A stretch of 64,000 nucleotides of DNA from Pseudomonadota bacterium (GCA_018821715.1 JAHJLN010000160.1:1-64000), one strand, 5' to 3'; positions 34,870-44,614 are shown, numbered from the stretch's first letter. The notes: generated by a model not told the origin, from the letters alone. Program-made: numbers and translations.

Positions 34870-36984
34870 ATGAAAATAATGTCGCTTGAAAATATTATGC
34901 GCAAATCATTTGTAACGCTTTCCCCTGAGGATGATCTGCAAAAGGCCGCCCAACTAATGCGTTCGATCAAGCTGGATGTTCTTCCCGTGACCAACAAGGA
35001 GGGTCAGCTGCTGGGAATTATGGCCAAAGCCAATATTTTTGATGCCGTGTCTGCCGGTTTGCATCCCAACACCCTTATTAAAGAATTATTTAGAAAAGAT
35101 GACGTTGTCACCTTGCAACAGGACATGTCCTATGAAGATGCCGCTAAAAATGTTCGTGAAAGCCAGGCCGGATCTGCAATCCTCATCGATAAAAACGGGA
35201 AGGCGACCGGCATTTTCACTAAAGCAAGATGGATCATGGCAATGTTCCAGCAGGAGGAATTGCTCAACAGCCGGTTGCGGGCGATTCTCGACACCATGCA
35301 CAATGGGTTGATCGTTATAGATGCCGACGGTTTTATCACGGCCGTGAATGCAGCTGCTGAGAAGATGCTTTCTGTCAGGTCTTCCGGAGTCAAGGGGAAA
35401 CCGGTGGACATCCTGTTTAAAGATTTACATCTGGATGACGTACTCACAAAAGGCAATGTATTTATAGACATCAAGCAGACCATTGATCGCTCAGCCTTGC
35501 TGTGCAATGTAACACCCATTATCAATGATTCCCAGATCAATGGCGCGGTGATCGTTTTCCAGGATACCACGGATATTGATCAGGTTGCCTCAAAACTGGA
35601 GAGTGTGACGAAACTCTACAAGACCCTGGATTCGATCATGGAAATTGCCTATGACGGAATAGTTGTGGTGGATGCAAAAGGAACCATCTTAATGGTGAAT
35701 GGTGCTGCTGAAAAATTTTTCCGGATTTCTCATAAAAAAATGATCGGCCGACCGGTAAACAAGGTTATTGAAAACACACAGGTTCATGTGGTTGCTCGAA
35801 CCGGCGTGGCTCAAATCAACCAGTTGCAGTTTATCGGCGGCATTCCCTATGTTGTATCCAGCATGCCGATTATCCGGGAAGGAATTGTCATAGGAGCTGT
35901 GGGGAAAATTTTATTCCGGCATCTTGACCAGGTTCGCGATCTTGCAAAAAAGCTGGAAGATCTGGATCATAACAGGGCACTATACCAAAGCAAAACAAGT
36001 GACAACCAGGACGGGCGATTCGGATTTGACCGAATTGTCACATCAGATCCGGAATTCTTGCAGATCAAGGAAGAAGCAGCAATTGTGGCCAAAAGACCGT
36101 CCAATATCCTGGTTACCGGGGAAAGCGGAACCGGCAAGGAACTCATTGCCCAGGCTATTCATGAGACCAGTTTCTGCAGCAAAGGAAGGATTGTTAAAGT
36201 CAATTGTGCTGCAATTCCGGACAACCTGCTGGAATCAGAATTCTTCGGATATGTACCCGGCGCGTTTACCGGCGCACAAAAAAACGGAAGAAAAGGTAAA
36301 GTTGCGCTGGCAGATGGGGGGACCTTATTTTTAGATGAAATCGGAGATATGTCCTTAAACCTGCAAAGCAAACTCTTGCGGGTTCTCCAGGAAAGAAGTT
36401 TCGAACCCCTGGGTTCCGATAAAACCATACATGTAAATCTGCGGATTATCGCAGCCACCAACCAGAATCTGGAACGATTGGTCAGTAAAGGACTATTCCG
36501 TTCGGATTTATATTACCGGCTTAATGTGATCCGCTTGATCGTACCGCCACTTCGAAAAAGAGCCGGTGACATCCAGTTGCTGTTTCATTTCTTTCTGGAA
36601 AAATACAATCGTATTTTCGGAACAAGTATCCGCAGCGTTTCCAAGACTGTTTGTGAGATACTTGATGCGCACCACTGGCCGGGCAACGTCCGGGAGCTGG
36701 AAAATGTTGTAGAACGTGTTGTTAATCTGGCAAGATCTGAAAAAATAGATGTTGGTGACCTTCCGCCTTATCTCAAAGAGCAAAACAAAAAGGAACTTTC
36801 AAACGAAAACTTGGCATCTGGGCCCAAGCTATTGGTCAACAGCCGGGATGACCATGAACGGGACATGATCATTGCCGCATTGGAAAATGTGGGCGGCAAT
36901 AAAGCAAAAGCTGCGAGGAAGTTAGGGATCAGCCGATCATGGTTATATGAAAAAATGAATCGGATAGGATTACAAACCAAGTGA
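34870..36984 (+). CDS. sigma-54-dependent activator, CBS-CBS-PAS-PAS-AAA-Fis
   Basis: A 704-aa enhancer-binding protein. Two N-terminal CBS repeats (about 5-125) are followed by two PAS domains (about 135-240 and 250-360) and the AAA+ domain: Walker A GESGTGKE, GAFTGAQ (sigma-54 contact loop), Walker B LFLDEIGD and arginine fingers LFRSDLYYRLN. A Fis-type helix-turn-helix ends the protein (NKAKAARKLGISRSWLYEKM). AAAAAGGAG precedes the start. It sits between the two sigma-54-promoted operons and almost certainly activates both via GGACACNTGTCC sites. Inputs may be an adenylate or CoA thioester through CBS and a PAS ligand. Confidence 0.92.
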   Translation: MKIMSLENIMRKSFVTLSPEDDLQKAAQLMRSIKLDVLPVTNKEGQLLGIMAKANIFDAVSAGLHPNTLIKELFRKDDVVTLQQDMSYEDAAKNVRESQAGSAILIDKNGKATGIFTKARWIMAMFQQEELLNSRLRAILDTMHNGLIVIDADGFITAVNAAAEKMLSVRSSGVKGKPVDILFKDLHLDDVLTKGNVFIDIKQTIDRSALLCNVTPIINDSQINGAVIVFQDTTDIDQVASKLESVTKLYKTLDSIMEIAYDGIVVVDAKGTILMVNGAAEKFFRISHKKMIGRPVNKVIENTQVHVVARTGVAQINQLQFIGGIPYVVSSMPIIREGIVIGAVGKILFRHLDQVRDLAKKLEDLDHNRALYQSKTSDNQDGRFGFDRIVTSDPEFLQIKEEAAIVAKRPSNILVTGESGTGKELIAQAIHETSFCSKGRIVKVNCAAIPDNLLESEFFGYVPGAFTGAQKNGRKGKVALADGGTLFLDEIGDMSLNLQSKLLRVLQERSFEPLGSDKTIHVNLRIIAATNQNLERLVSKGLFRSDLYYRLNVIRLIVPPLRKRAGDIQLLFHFFLEKYNRIFGTSIRSVSKTVCEILDAHHWPGNVRELENVVERVVNLARSEKIDVGDLPPYLKEQNKKELSNENLASGPKLLVNSRDDHERDMIIAALENVGGNKAKAARKLGISRSWLYEKMNRIGLQTK

Positions 36985-37158
36985 ATAATGGCCCTGCAAA
37001 AATCATCTACAGATAATGCTTCGGCAAATTTTTTCACTTAAATTTGTATCAGACCCAAGATCAAACTATAGTTGATCTCCCCGCTATAAAGCGATTTTAG
37101 AATCGTGTTTCAATTTTCAAAAACAAGCGTATTTTATCTGTTTTTATTTCAAAATGAC

Positions 37159-37174
37159 CCTATTTATAAATAGG
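37159..37174. promoter_or_regulatory. perfect 16-bp palindrome
   Basis: CCTATTTATAAATAGG lies 35 bp upstream of the activator site of the second operon. It has no T-run after it, so an additional protein-binding site is more likely than a terminator. The remainder of 36985-37158 contains only a weak hairpin (CGATT/AATCG) and no gene. Confidence 0.4.
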
Positions 37175-37209
37175 TGAACAATTCCTCTATAAAGCCAGTC
37201 CTCATTACC

Positions 37210-37221
37210 GGACACATGTCC
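37210..37221. promoter_or_regulatory. upstream activator site of the transport/activation operon
   Basis: GGACACATGTCC, a perfect palindrome centred about 73 bp upstream of the -24 GG. It matches the sites at 34752 and 34772. Confidence 0.65.
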
Positions 37222-37285
37222 TGTATAGCGAACTCACTCCAGGTATTAAAAAATAAAAATATAAGTAATTTCAGACTGTTATGTA

Positions 37286-37303
37286 TTGGCACGTCAATTG
37301 CTA
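37286..37303 (+). promoter_or_regulatory. sigma-54 promoter of the transport/activation operon
   Basis: TTGGCACGTCAATTGCTA: -24 TGGCAC (37287-37292) and -12 TTGCT (37298-37302). It is nearly identical to the divergent operon's promoter (GGCAC-N-TCAATTGCTAA shared). The start codon is about 50 bp downstream of the expected start point. Confidence 0.85.
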
Positions 37304-37360
37304 AACTTAAGTCAGAAAGTAAAGCTTTTTTTTTGATAAATTAAAATCAGAGGGGGTTAA

Positions 37361-39343
37361 ATGTCTGAAGCTTCAAATCCAGCAGGTACTCGATACTATG
37401 ATACCATGGATACGTTACCCAAAATATTGCTTTATAATGCCCACGAAAGAAAAGACAGAACCTGCATGCGGGAAAAAGATTTGGGTATCTGGCAAACCTG
37501 GACTTGGAGTGAAATGGCCAAGGAAATTAAAATACTGGCCTGTGCCCTTGCAGCAAAAGGGTTTAAGAGAAATGATAAATTGGGCATCATTGGAAACAAT
37601 CGAGCCAGATTATATTGGTCCATGGCGGCAGCACAATGTCTGGGAGGAATTCCGGTGCCCTTATATCAGGACTCTACCGCCAATGAAATAATCGGTATAT
37701 TAATTGATTCCGACGTCAGTTTTATCGTTGTTGAAGATCAGGAACAAGTCGATAAGATACTGGAAATATGGGATAAATGTCCTTTAATTCGCCATGTGGT
37801 TTATGAAGATCCCAGAGGAATGTTTCAATACAACCAGCCCTTTTTAAATGACTTTGAATCCATGATGGCCTTAGGCAGAAGATACGACCGGGAACACCCC
37901 GATTTCTTCTTGCAGGAGGTTGATAAAGGATCTGGTGAAGATGTGGGGGTTTTCCTGTTCACGTCAGGAACAACTGGAAAACCCAAAGGCGTGGTGATGA
38001 CCTACAATAATATTATTATTACGGCCAGAAACACGATTGAACTTGAGAAGTTATCACAAAAAGATGAACTGATTGCCTACTTGCCCATGGCCTGGGTTGG
38101 AGACTATTTATTTTCATTTGCTCAGTCCTATGTTGCTGGGTTTTGCGTCAATTGTCCTGAAAATACTGAAACCATTGAGGCTGACAGGCGTGAAATCGGG
38201 CCGAGCTATTATTTCGGCCCCCCTCCGATCTGGGAAAATTTGTTGACCCGAATAATGATACGAATGGAAGATGCATTTTGGGTTCAAAAAAAAGTATTTC
38301 ATTTTTTTATGGGGGTTGCAAAAAAAACCGGGGCCAGGATCCTAAACAAGGAGTCCGTCTCTTTGTTGGCCCGATGGCTCTATGCTGTCGGAGATATCCT
38401 TATTTATGCGCCATTGAAAAACGCTTTAGGGATAAGCAATGTACGTCTGGCCTATACAGCCGGTGAAGCCATCGGGCCGGATTTGTTCGATTTTTATCGA
38501 TCCCTTGGAATCAACATCAAACAGCTTTACGGCCAAACAGAAGCCTTTGTTTTTGTCTGTATTCAACCCGACGGCGAAATTTATTCCGACACTGTGGGAA
38601 TCCCGGCACCCGAGGTGGAGGTAAAAATCACAAAAAAAGGTGAGGTCATGTATCGCAGCCCGGGTGTTTTTCATTCATACTATAAAAATCCTGAATCAAC
38701 CGCTGACACAAAAACACCTGACGGATGGGTATATACAGGGGATGCAGGTTTTTTCGATGCCCGGGGCCACCTTAAAATCATAGACAGGATTAAGGACGTC
38801 GGCAAATTTTCCAGTGGAGAACTGTTCGCCCCGAAATACATTGAAAACAAGTTAAAATTTTTCCCCCACATTAAGGAAGTTGTTGCCTTTGGCAATGATC
38901 GGGATTTCGCAACGGCTTTTATCTGTATCGACATGAATGCGGTCGGTGACTGGGCTGAACGACTCAACCTTTCTTATTCGGGATATGCCAGTCTGGCAGG
39001 CCATGAAGCGGTTTACCAATTAATCAGAGAATCCATCGAAAAAATGAACAAGGATCTGGCCCTGGACGAGAAGCTGCGCCATTCCCAGGTCAAACGTTTT
39101 CTTCTCCTTCATAAAGAACTGGATGCCGATGACGGCGAACTGACCCGGACACGAAAAGTCAGGCGTAAATTTATCAATGAAAAATACCCGGTTTTAATTG
39201 AAGCACTTTACTCAAATAAAGATATTTGCAGATTTGAAGCAAAAGTGAAATTCGAAGATGGGCGAACAGGAATCATAGCAGCAAACTTGAAAATCTGGAA
39301 GGCAGCACTATTCGGATCAGATGCAGTAAGGGAGGAAAAATGA
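37361..39343 (+). CDS. AMP-forming acyl-CoA synthetase, long-chain type
   Basis: A 660-aa adenylate-forming ligase that activates a carboxylic acid to its CoA thioester. Core motifs are LFTSGTTGKPKGVVMTYNN (P-loop), YGQTEAF, and the hinge VYTGDAGFFDARGHLKIIDR followed by IKDVGKFSSGE. Length and the late EKLRHSQVKRFLLLHKELD segment fit long-chain or bulky-acid ligases. It is the first gene after the sigma-54 promoter. Its stop overlaps the livG start (ATGA), so ligase and importer are translationally coupled, and the imported acid is probably the ligase substrate. Confidence 0.9.
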   Translation: MSEASNPAGTRYYDTMDTLPKILLYNAHERKDRTCMREKDLGIWQTWTWSEMAKEIKILACALAAKGFKRNDKLGIIGNNRARLYWSMAAAQCLGGIPVPLYQDSTANEIIGILIDSDVSFIVVEDQEQVDKILEIWDKCPLIRHVVYEDPRGMFQYNQPFLNDFESMMALGRRYDREHPDFFLQEVDKGSGEDVGVFLFTSGTTGKPKGVVMTYNNIIITARNTIELEKLSQKDELIAYLPMAWVGDYLFSFAQSYVAGFCVNCPENTETIEADRREIGPSYYFGPPPIWENLLTRIMIRMEDAFWVQKKVFHFFMGVAKKTGARILNKESVSLLARWLYAVGDILIYAPLKNALGISNVRLAYTAGEAIGPDLFDFYRSLGINIKQLYGQTEAFVFVCIQPDGEIYSDTVGIPAPEVEVKITKKGEVMYRSPGVFHSYYKNPESTADTKTPDGWVYTGDAGFFDARGHLKIIDRIKDVGKFSSGELFAPKYIENKLKFFPHIKEVVAFGNDRDFATAFICIDMNAVGDWAERLNLSYSGYASLAGHEAVYQLIRESIEKMNKDLALDEKLRHSQVKRFLLLHKELDADDGELTRTRKVRRKFINEKYPVLIEALYSNKDICRFEAKVKFEDGRTGIIAANLKIWKAALFGSDAVREEK

Positions 39344-40197
39344 ATACCGCCATCAAGTATAACGAAACTGTTTTTCAGGGCCTTAGCAGTCCGATAGATG
39401 TCTATGCTCGAACCAGATCCCAAAAAATCGGGGCACCCATTCTTCAAGTCAAAAACGTCAGTTTGTCGTTTGGCGGCGTGGCGGCTCTTGAAGACGTCAG
39501 TTTTAACGTAAAAGAACATGAACTTTTGGCCATCATCGGTCCCAACGGTGCAGGAAAAAGCTCTATGCTCAATGTTATCAATGGTGTCTACCACCCACAA
39601 AAAGGTCAAATTACTTTTTTTGGCGAAACCCGACATAAGATGAATGCCCATCATTCCGCAGAACAGGGAATAGCCCGAACCTTCCAGAATATAGCGTTGT
39701 TTCCGGGTATGACTGTTATTGATAATATCATGACCGGACGTAACCTGAAAATGAAGGCTAACTTTTTAGAGCAGGCACTTTATATCGGTAGAGCCAAAAA
39801 AGAAGAAATTTACCACCGCCAAAAAGTAGAAGAAATTCTCGATTTCCTTCATATTCAACCGATTCGGAAGACTCCGGTCGGCAGACTTCCTTATGGTTTG
39901 CAAAAGCGCGTCGAACTCGGAAGGGCTTTGGCAGCCGAACCCAGACTGTTACTTTTGGATGAACCCATGGCCGGTATGAATATGGAAGAAAAGGAGGATA
40001 TGTGCCGGTTTATTTTAGATGTAAATGATGAATTGGGAACCACCATCATCCTTATTGAACACGACATGGGTGTGGTGATGGATATTTCCGACCGGGTTGT
40101 TGTTCTCAATTACGGCATGAAGATTGCGATTGGAACGCCAAAAGCGGTTTGCGAAGATAAGGATGTTATCGAGGCATATTTAGGAGTGAACCCATAG
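39340..40197 (+). CDS. livG: Liv-type ABC transporter ATPase (LivG)
   Basis: A 285-aa ABC ATPase of the branched-chain amino acid/hydrophobic carboxylate family. Walker A is GPNGAGKSS, the family-specific stretch GIARTFQNIALFPGMTV follows, the signature region is LPYGLQKRVELGRALA (degenerate but typical of LivG), and Walker B is LLLLDEPMAGM. An N-terminal extension of about 25 residues precedes the ABC domain. It begins inside the ligase stop codon. Confidence 0.9.
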   Translation: MNTAIKYNETVFQGLSSPIDVYARTRSQKIGAPILQVKNVSLSFGGVAALEDVSFNVKEHELLAIIGPNGAGKSSMLNVINGVYHPQKGQITFFGETRHKMNAHHSAEQGIARTFQNIALFPGMTVIDNIMTGRNLKMKANFLEQALYIGRAKKEEIYHRQKVEEILDFLHIQPIRKTPVGRLPYGLQKRVELGRALAAEPRLLLLDEPMAGMNMEEKEDMCRFILDVNDELGTTIILIEHDMGVVMDISDRVVVLNYGMKIAIGTPKAVCEDKDVIEAYLGVNP

Positions 40198-40212
40198 TTA
40201 AAAGGAATTTTT

Positions 40213-41094
40213 ATGACATTTTTTTTAGAAGTATTAATCAGCGGGTTATTGTCGGGTGTGATGTACTCTTTGGTTGCCCTTGGACTCGTACTCATTTTCA
40301 AGGCTTCGGGAGTTTTTAATTTTGCACAAGGATCAATGGCGCTTTTTGCAGCACTCACTTTTGTCAGTTTTCTGGAGATGGGAATCAACTTTTGGGTCTG
40401 CCTTTTAATGACGATGGGCGTCATGGTCATACTGGCTTTTTTGGTCGAAAAATTCATTTTACGCCCTTTGATAAATCAACCCATGATCACCTTGTTTATG
40501 GTGACCATTGGATTGGATTTTTTTCTGGAAGGGTTTGCTCAATTGGCATGGGGAACCCAGGTCCATCGTCTGGATCTGGGCATTCCAAATGACGCCCTTT
40601 TCATCTTTGATATCATGATCGGGAAACAAGACATTTTTATTGCAGTTACAGCCGCCTTCCTTGTATTGGTTTTAACTGTTTTTTTTAACAAAACAAGAAT
40701 GGGAAGAGCCTTAAGAGCTGTGGCTGACGACCACCAGGGCGCTATGTCTGTCGGCATACCCTTAAAACATGTTTGGGTGATGGTATGGATTGTGGCCGGA
40801 TTTGTGGCACTGGTGGCAGGGTTGGCCTGGGGGAATAGTTTAGGCGTTCAATTTTCATTAAAAACGATTACGTTGAAAGCCATTCCCGTTATTATTCTCG
40901 GCGGATTTACTTCAATTTCAGGAGCCATTGTAGCAGGACTGATCGTCGGAGCCAGTGAAAAGTTAGCCGAGGTTTTTTTAGGACCGTTTGTAGGCGGAGG
41001 AATTGAAAATTTTTTCCCTTACCTTTTGGCAATTGTCTTTTTATTAATTCGACCGAATGGATTATTCGGGGACGTTCATATTGATAGGGTGTAA
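40213..41094 (+). CDS. livH: Liv-type ABC transporter permease (LivH)
   Basis: A 293-aa membrane protein with about eight helices and LivH landmarks: SGVMYSLVALGLVLIFKASG near the N-terminus and the cytoplasmic coupling helix region RALRAVADDHQGAMSVGI. It lies 15 bp after livG and 3 bp before livM. Confidence 0.9.
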   Translation: MTFFLEVLISGLLSGVMYSLVALGLVLIFKASGVFNFAQGSMALFAALTFVSFLEMGINFWVCLLMTMGVMVILAFLVEKFILRPLINQPMITLFMVTIGLDFFLEGFAQLAWGTQVHRLDLGIPNDALFIFDIMIGKQDIFIAVTAAFLVLVLTVFFNKTRMGRALRAVADDHQGAMSVGIPLKHVWVMVWIVAGFVALVAGLAWGNSLGVQFSLKTITLKAIPVIILGGFTSISGAIVAGLIVGASEKLAEVFLGPFVGGGIENFFPYLLAIVFLLIRPNGLFGDVHIDRV

Positions 41095-41097
41095 ATT

Positions 41098-42162
41098 ATG
41101 TTTTACCGAGAAACAGGACAATTTAAAACAAGTTACGCAGCAGACAGAGCCATTTTCCCAATACGGCAAGACCTTTATGGCATGGGGATTCTATTGCTCC
41201 TTGCCCTGACGGTTCCCTTTTTTGTAAAAGAGTATTGGCTTTCAGCCATCCTGATACCATTTCTGGTATTTTCACTGGCAGCATTGGGATTAAACATTTT
41301 AACCGGGTATGCCGGCCAGTTGTCTCTGGGAGCCTCCGCCTTCATGGCGGTTGGCGCTTATACCGCCTGGAACATTTCCACCCGCCTTCCCCAAGTCCCC
41401 TTGCTGGTATCCTTTATTGCCGGCGGAATAACGGCAGCGGCTTATGGAATGTTTATCGGGATCCCAAGCCTTCGCATCAAAGGGTTTTACCTGGCGGTTA
41501 CAAGTCTGGCCGCTGTTTTTTTAACAGAATGGATTTTCACCCATATTGGATGGTTCTATAATTATGAATTAAGCGCCACCATATCAACTCCGGAAATGGT
41601 GATCGCAGGGATCAAGTTTGATACGCCGATTCGAAGATATTACTTGACCTTAATCATCGTCTGTTTAATGGCACTGGCCGCAAAAAATATGATGCGCTGC
41701 ACCATTGGTCGTGAATTTATGGCAATAAGGGATATGGATGTTGCCGCCGAGGTTATCGGTATTCGAATGCTGCGTACTAAACTGGTTGCTTTCGGTATCA
41801 GTTCATTTTATCTGGGCGTGGCAGGCGCATTGTACGCTTTTGTCTACCTTCGCTCCGTAAGTGCGGCTTCTTTTGATCTAAGTGAATCTCTGCATATTTT
41901 ATTTATGATCATCGTCGGGGGTGTTGGCAGTATTTTAGGCTCTTTTCTAGGAGCAGCCTTTATTTTGCTGATGCCTATTTTTTTAAACCTTGGTGCCCAT
42001 GCCGTACTCGGCAATTCCATTGATCCACAAAATTTAGCCACTCTGGAGCTGATGGTCTTTGGCGGTCTCATCATCTTCTTCTTGATTGCAGAGCCCCACG
42101 GCATGGCCAGATTATGGCAAATAATAAAAGAGAAGCTGAGGATTTGGCCTTTTCCCCATTAA
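41098..42162 (+). CDS. livM: Liv-type ABC transporter permease (LivM)
   Basis: A 354-aa polytopic protein with the LivM pattern LNILTGYAGQLSLGASAFMA near the N-terminus and the coupling segment IGREFMAIRDMDVAAEVIGI. An N-terminal cytoplasmic extension of about 35 residues precedes the first helix. Together with LivH it forms the membrane channel. Confidence 0.9.
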   Translation: MFYRETGQFKTSYAADRAIFPIRQDLYGMGILLLLALTVPFFVKEYWLSAILIPFLVFSLAALGLNILTGYAGQLSLGASAFMAVGAYTAWNISTRLPQVPLLVSFIAGGITAAAYGMFIGIPSLRIKGFYLAVTSLAAVFLTEWIFTHIGWFYNYELSATISTPEMVIAGIKFDTPIRRYYLTLIIVCLMALAAKNMMRCTIGREFMAIRDMDVAAEVIGIRMLRTKLVAFGISSFYLGVAGALYAFVYLRSVSAASFDLSESLHILFMIIVGGVGSILGSFLGAAFILLMPIFLNLGAHAVLGNSIDPQNLATLELMVFGGLIIFFLIAEPHGMARLWQIIKEKLRIWPFPH

Positions 42163-42228
42163 ATGAAATTAGAAGGTCACCAACCGCATTTTTTTGATAG
42201 CCGGATTTTCCGACTGTCTTTTATAACC

Positions 42229-42240
42229 GCTGGAAACAGC
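42229..42240 (+). other. GNRA-capped hairpin before the binding-protein gene
   Basis: GCTGGAAACAGC: four-base-pair stem with a GAAA tetraloop, 14 bases before the AGGAGG-like ribosome-binding site of the next gene. It may stabilise a processed mRNA end so that the binding protein is made in excess. Confidence 0.3.
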
Positions 42241-42265
42241 ATAATTTCCATTAATAGGAGGAAAA

Positions 42266-43591
42266 ATGAAAAGATTTTCAAAATTATTTACAGCCTTGCT
42301 TTCTGTCGGTTTCTTGGCTGGACTCTTTGTTTCTAACGCGTTTTCGGATTCAACCGATACGCAATTCATTCCCATGGTGACATATAGAATCGGGCCTTAC
42401 GCCGCCGGAGGGTCTGGAATTACAGGCGGTTACATTGACTACCTTTCTTTAATCAATGAACAAGACGGTGGTGTCAATGGTGTCAAGTTTTCCTGGAGTG
42501 AATGTGAGACGGAATATAAGACACCGCGAGGGGTGGAATGTTACGAGCGTTTAAAAAACCAAGGTTCGGGAGCTACGGTTTTTAATTTTTTAAGCACCGG
42601 CATGACATATGCGGTTCTCGACCGCGCAACCACCGATAAGATACCTATCATGTCATTGGGTTACGGCCGCACAGACACGTCTGACGGACGGGTATTTCCC
42701 TATATTTTCCCCCTTATTACCAACTATTGGAGCCAGAACACTGCTAAAATTAAATATATTGGACAGCAAGAAGGCGGCATGGACAAACTGAAAGGCAAAT
42801 TAATCGTGAATCTTCACCATGGCTCAGGTTACGGACGTGAAACCATTCCCATTCTTGATGTACAGGCCAAAAAATACGGGTTTACCGTAAAACATCTTGA
42901 AGTGGCCCATCCAGGTGTGGATCAAAAATCCCAGTGGCTGCAAATTCGTCAGCTGAAACCGGATTGGGTCATATTGAGAGGATGGGGAATCATGAATCCA
43001 ACAGCCTTGAAAATGGCTGCCAATATTAAATTTCCCGCTAATAAAATCCTGGGTGTCTGGTGGAGCGGGGCTGAAGAAGATGTCAGACCGGCCGGAGATG
43101 CAGCCATCGGGTTTCGAGCGGCTGGATTTCACCCTGCCGGAACAGATTTCCCAGTGTTAAAACAAATTAAAAAAATTCTATATGAAAAAGGGAAAGGTGA
43201 TCTCAAGGATCAAACCCGAATCGGCAGCGTCTATCACATCCGGGGGATTATTCACGGGATAGTGACGGCTGAGGCCATTCGTACGGCCCAGGCAAAATTC
43301 GGGAACCGGGTTATTACCGGCGAAGAAATGCAATGGGGATTGGAACACCTTAACATTACAGCCGAACGTATTAAAGAACTGGGTGTTGAAGATATGATGA
43401 TGCCGCTTAAATTGTCCTGTTTTGATCATGAAGGAGGAGGGGCTGTCAAAATTATGCGCTGGGACGGCAAGCAGTGGGAGGTTGTATCGGACTGGATTCA
43501 ATCGGATCAGTCCATTGTCCGACCCATGGTTGAAGCATCTGCGGCTAAATATGCCGAAGAAAAAGGTATAACGCTTAGAACCTGTGAGTAG
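42266..43591 (+). CDS. Liv-type periplasmic substrate-binding protein
   Basis: A 441-aa exported type I binding protein with a signal peptide cleaved near residue 27 and a strong TAGGAGG. Landmarks are PMVTYRIGPYAAGGSGITGG, SLGYGRTDTSDGRVFPYIF and DHEGGGAVKIMRWDGKQW. It belongs with LivGHMF in this operon. The specificity is probably for aromatic or branched carboxylates, given the ligases and beta-oxidation genes. It is paralogous to the protein at 28311. Confidence 0.88.
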   Translation: MKRFSKLFTALLSVGFLAGLFVSNAFSDSTDTQFIPMVTYRIGPYAAGGSGITGGYIDYLSLINEQDGGVNGVKFSWSECETEYKTPRGVECYERLKNQGSGATVFNFLSTGMTYAVLDRATTDKIPIMSLGYGRTDTSDGRVFPYIFPLITNYWSQNTAKIKYIGQQEGGMDKLKGKLIVNLHHGSGYGRETIPILDVQAKKYGFTVKHLEVAHPGVDQKSQWLQIRQLKPDWVILRGWGIMNPTALKMAANIKFPANKILGVWWSGAEEDVRPAGDAAIGFRAAGFHPAGTDFPVLKQIKKILYEKGKGDLKDQTRIGSVYHIRGIIHGIVTAEAIRTAQAKFGNRVITGEEMQWGLEHLNITAERIKELGVEDMMMPLKLSCFDHEGGGAVKIMRWDGKQWEVVSDWIQSDQSIVRPMVEASAAKYAEEKGITLRTCE

Positions 43592-43633
43592 AACTATCAC
43601 AAGAATAAGCCTTTGGAAGACAGGGAAAAAGTT

Positions 43634-44452
43634 ATGATGGATCAAAAACCAATGATTTTATCAGTAAATAATATAGAGGTGATTTACGATCATGTTATTT
43701 TGGTCTTAAAGGGTGTATCACTGGCAGTTTCGCAAGGAAGCATTGTTGCGCTTCTCGGGGCCAATGGCGCCGGTAAAAGCACAACGCTTAAAGCTGTGTC
43801 CAAACTGCTGCACTCTGAAAGAGGAGAACTCACTAAGGGCAAAATTTCTTTCCAGGGCCGGGACACCGACAACCTAAGGCCGCCGGATTTGGTTAAACTA
43901 GGCTTGATACAGGTCATGGAAGGACGTCACTGTTTTGAGCATCTGACCATAGAGGAAAACCTGTTAACCGGGGCTTATACCCGGGCCGACGGTCGACGGG
44001 CCATCAAGGAATCATTGGATCTGGTCTATCATTATTTCCCTAAACTATCGGATCGATGTAATTGCCTTGCCGGTTATACTTCCGGTGGTGAACAGCAAAT
44101 GACGGCTGTCGGACGGGCGTTAATGGCAAATCCTAAATTGATTCTTTTAGATGAACCCTCCATGGGGCTGGCCCCCATGATGGTTGAAGAAATCTTTGAG
44201 ATCGTTAAAACCCTTAATGAAAAGGAAGGGGTAAGTGTACTGCTTGCTGAACAGAACACCAATATCGCTCTGGGGTATTCGTCCTATGGGTATATTCTGG
44301 AAAACGGCCGTGTTGTTATGGAAGGCAGGTCTGATGAACTCAGGAATAATGAAGATATCAAAGAATTCTATCTTGGCATGGCCAAAGAAGGGACAAAGAA
44401 AAATTTTTGTGATTCAAAGCATTACCGCCGCAGAAAACGCTGGCTGGCATAG
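43634..44452 (+). CDS. livF: Liv-type ABC transporter ATPase (LivF)
   Basis: A 272-aa ABC ATPase. I start it at ATG 43634, behind AGGGAA. An upstream TTG gives only a charged extension. Walker A GANGAGKST, the LivF-type block LIQVMEGRHCFEHLTIEENL, signature region SGGEQQMTAVGRALMANPK and Walker B LILLDEPSMGL are all present. The C-terminus carries a short basic tail (YRRRKRWLA) beyond the usual FYLG ending, possibly from a small frameshift or readthrough of the original end. Confidence 0.88.
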   Translation: MMDQKPMILSVNNIEVIYDHVILVLKGVSLAVSQGSIVALLGANGAGKSTTLKAVSKLLHSERGELTKGKISFQGRDTDNLRPPDLVKLGLIQVMEGRHCFEHLTIEENLLTGAYTRADGRRAIKESLDLVYHYFPKLSDRCNCLAGYTSGGEQQMTAVGRALMANPKLILLDEPSMGLAPMMVEEIFEIVKTLNEKEGVSVLLAEQNTNIALGYSSYGYILENGRVVMEGRSDELRNNEDIKEFYLGMAKEGTKKNFCDSKHYRRRKRWLA

Positions 44453-44495
44453 ATCGTTAAAAAGCCGTTCATAACCGGTAAATAAATTTTCCCAT

Positions 44496-44614
44496 AAAAA
44501 ATATGACAATGGGCTAACAAAAAACATGAACAGAACAATTAAATCCCATTACTTGATTTTATTAAATTCACATTTATTCACAATAACCTTTTAAACAACA
44601 TTGTCATATTTTTT
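44496..44614. repeat. 119-bp segment bounded by 16-bp perfect inverted repeats
   Basis: AAAAAATATGACAATG (44496-44511) is exactly inverted at 44599-44614. The interior is AT-rich and non-coding. It occupies most of the gap between livF and the second ligase. It could be a small MITE or a pair of operator sites. No target duplication was recognised. Confidence 0.55.
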
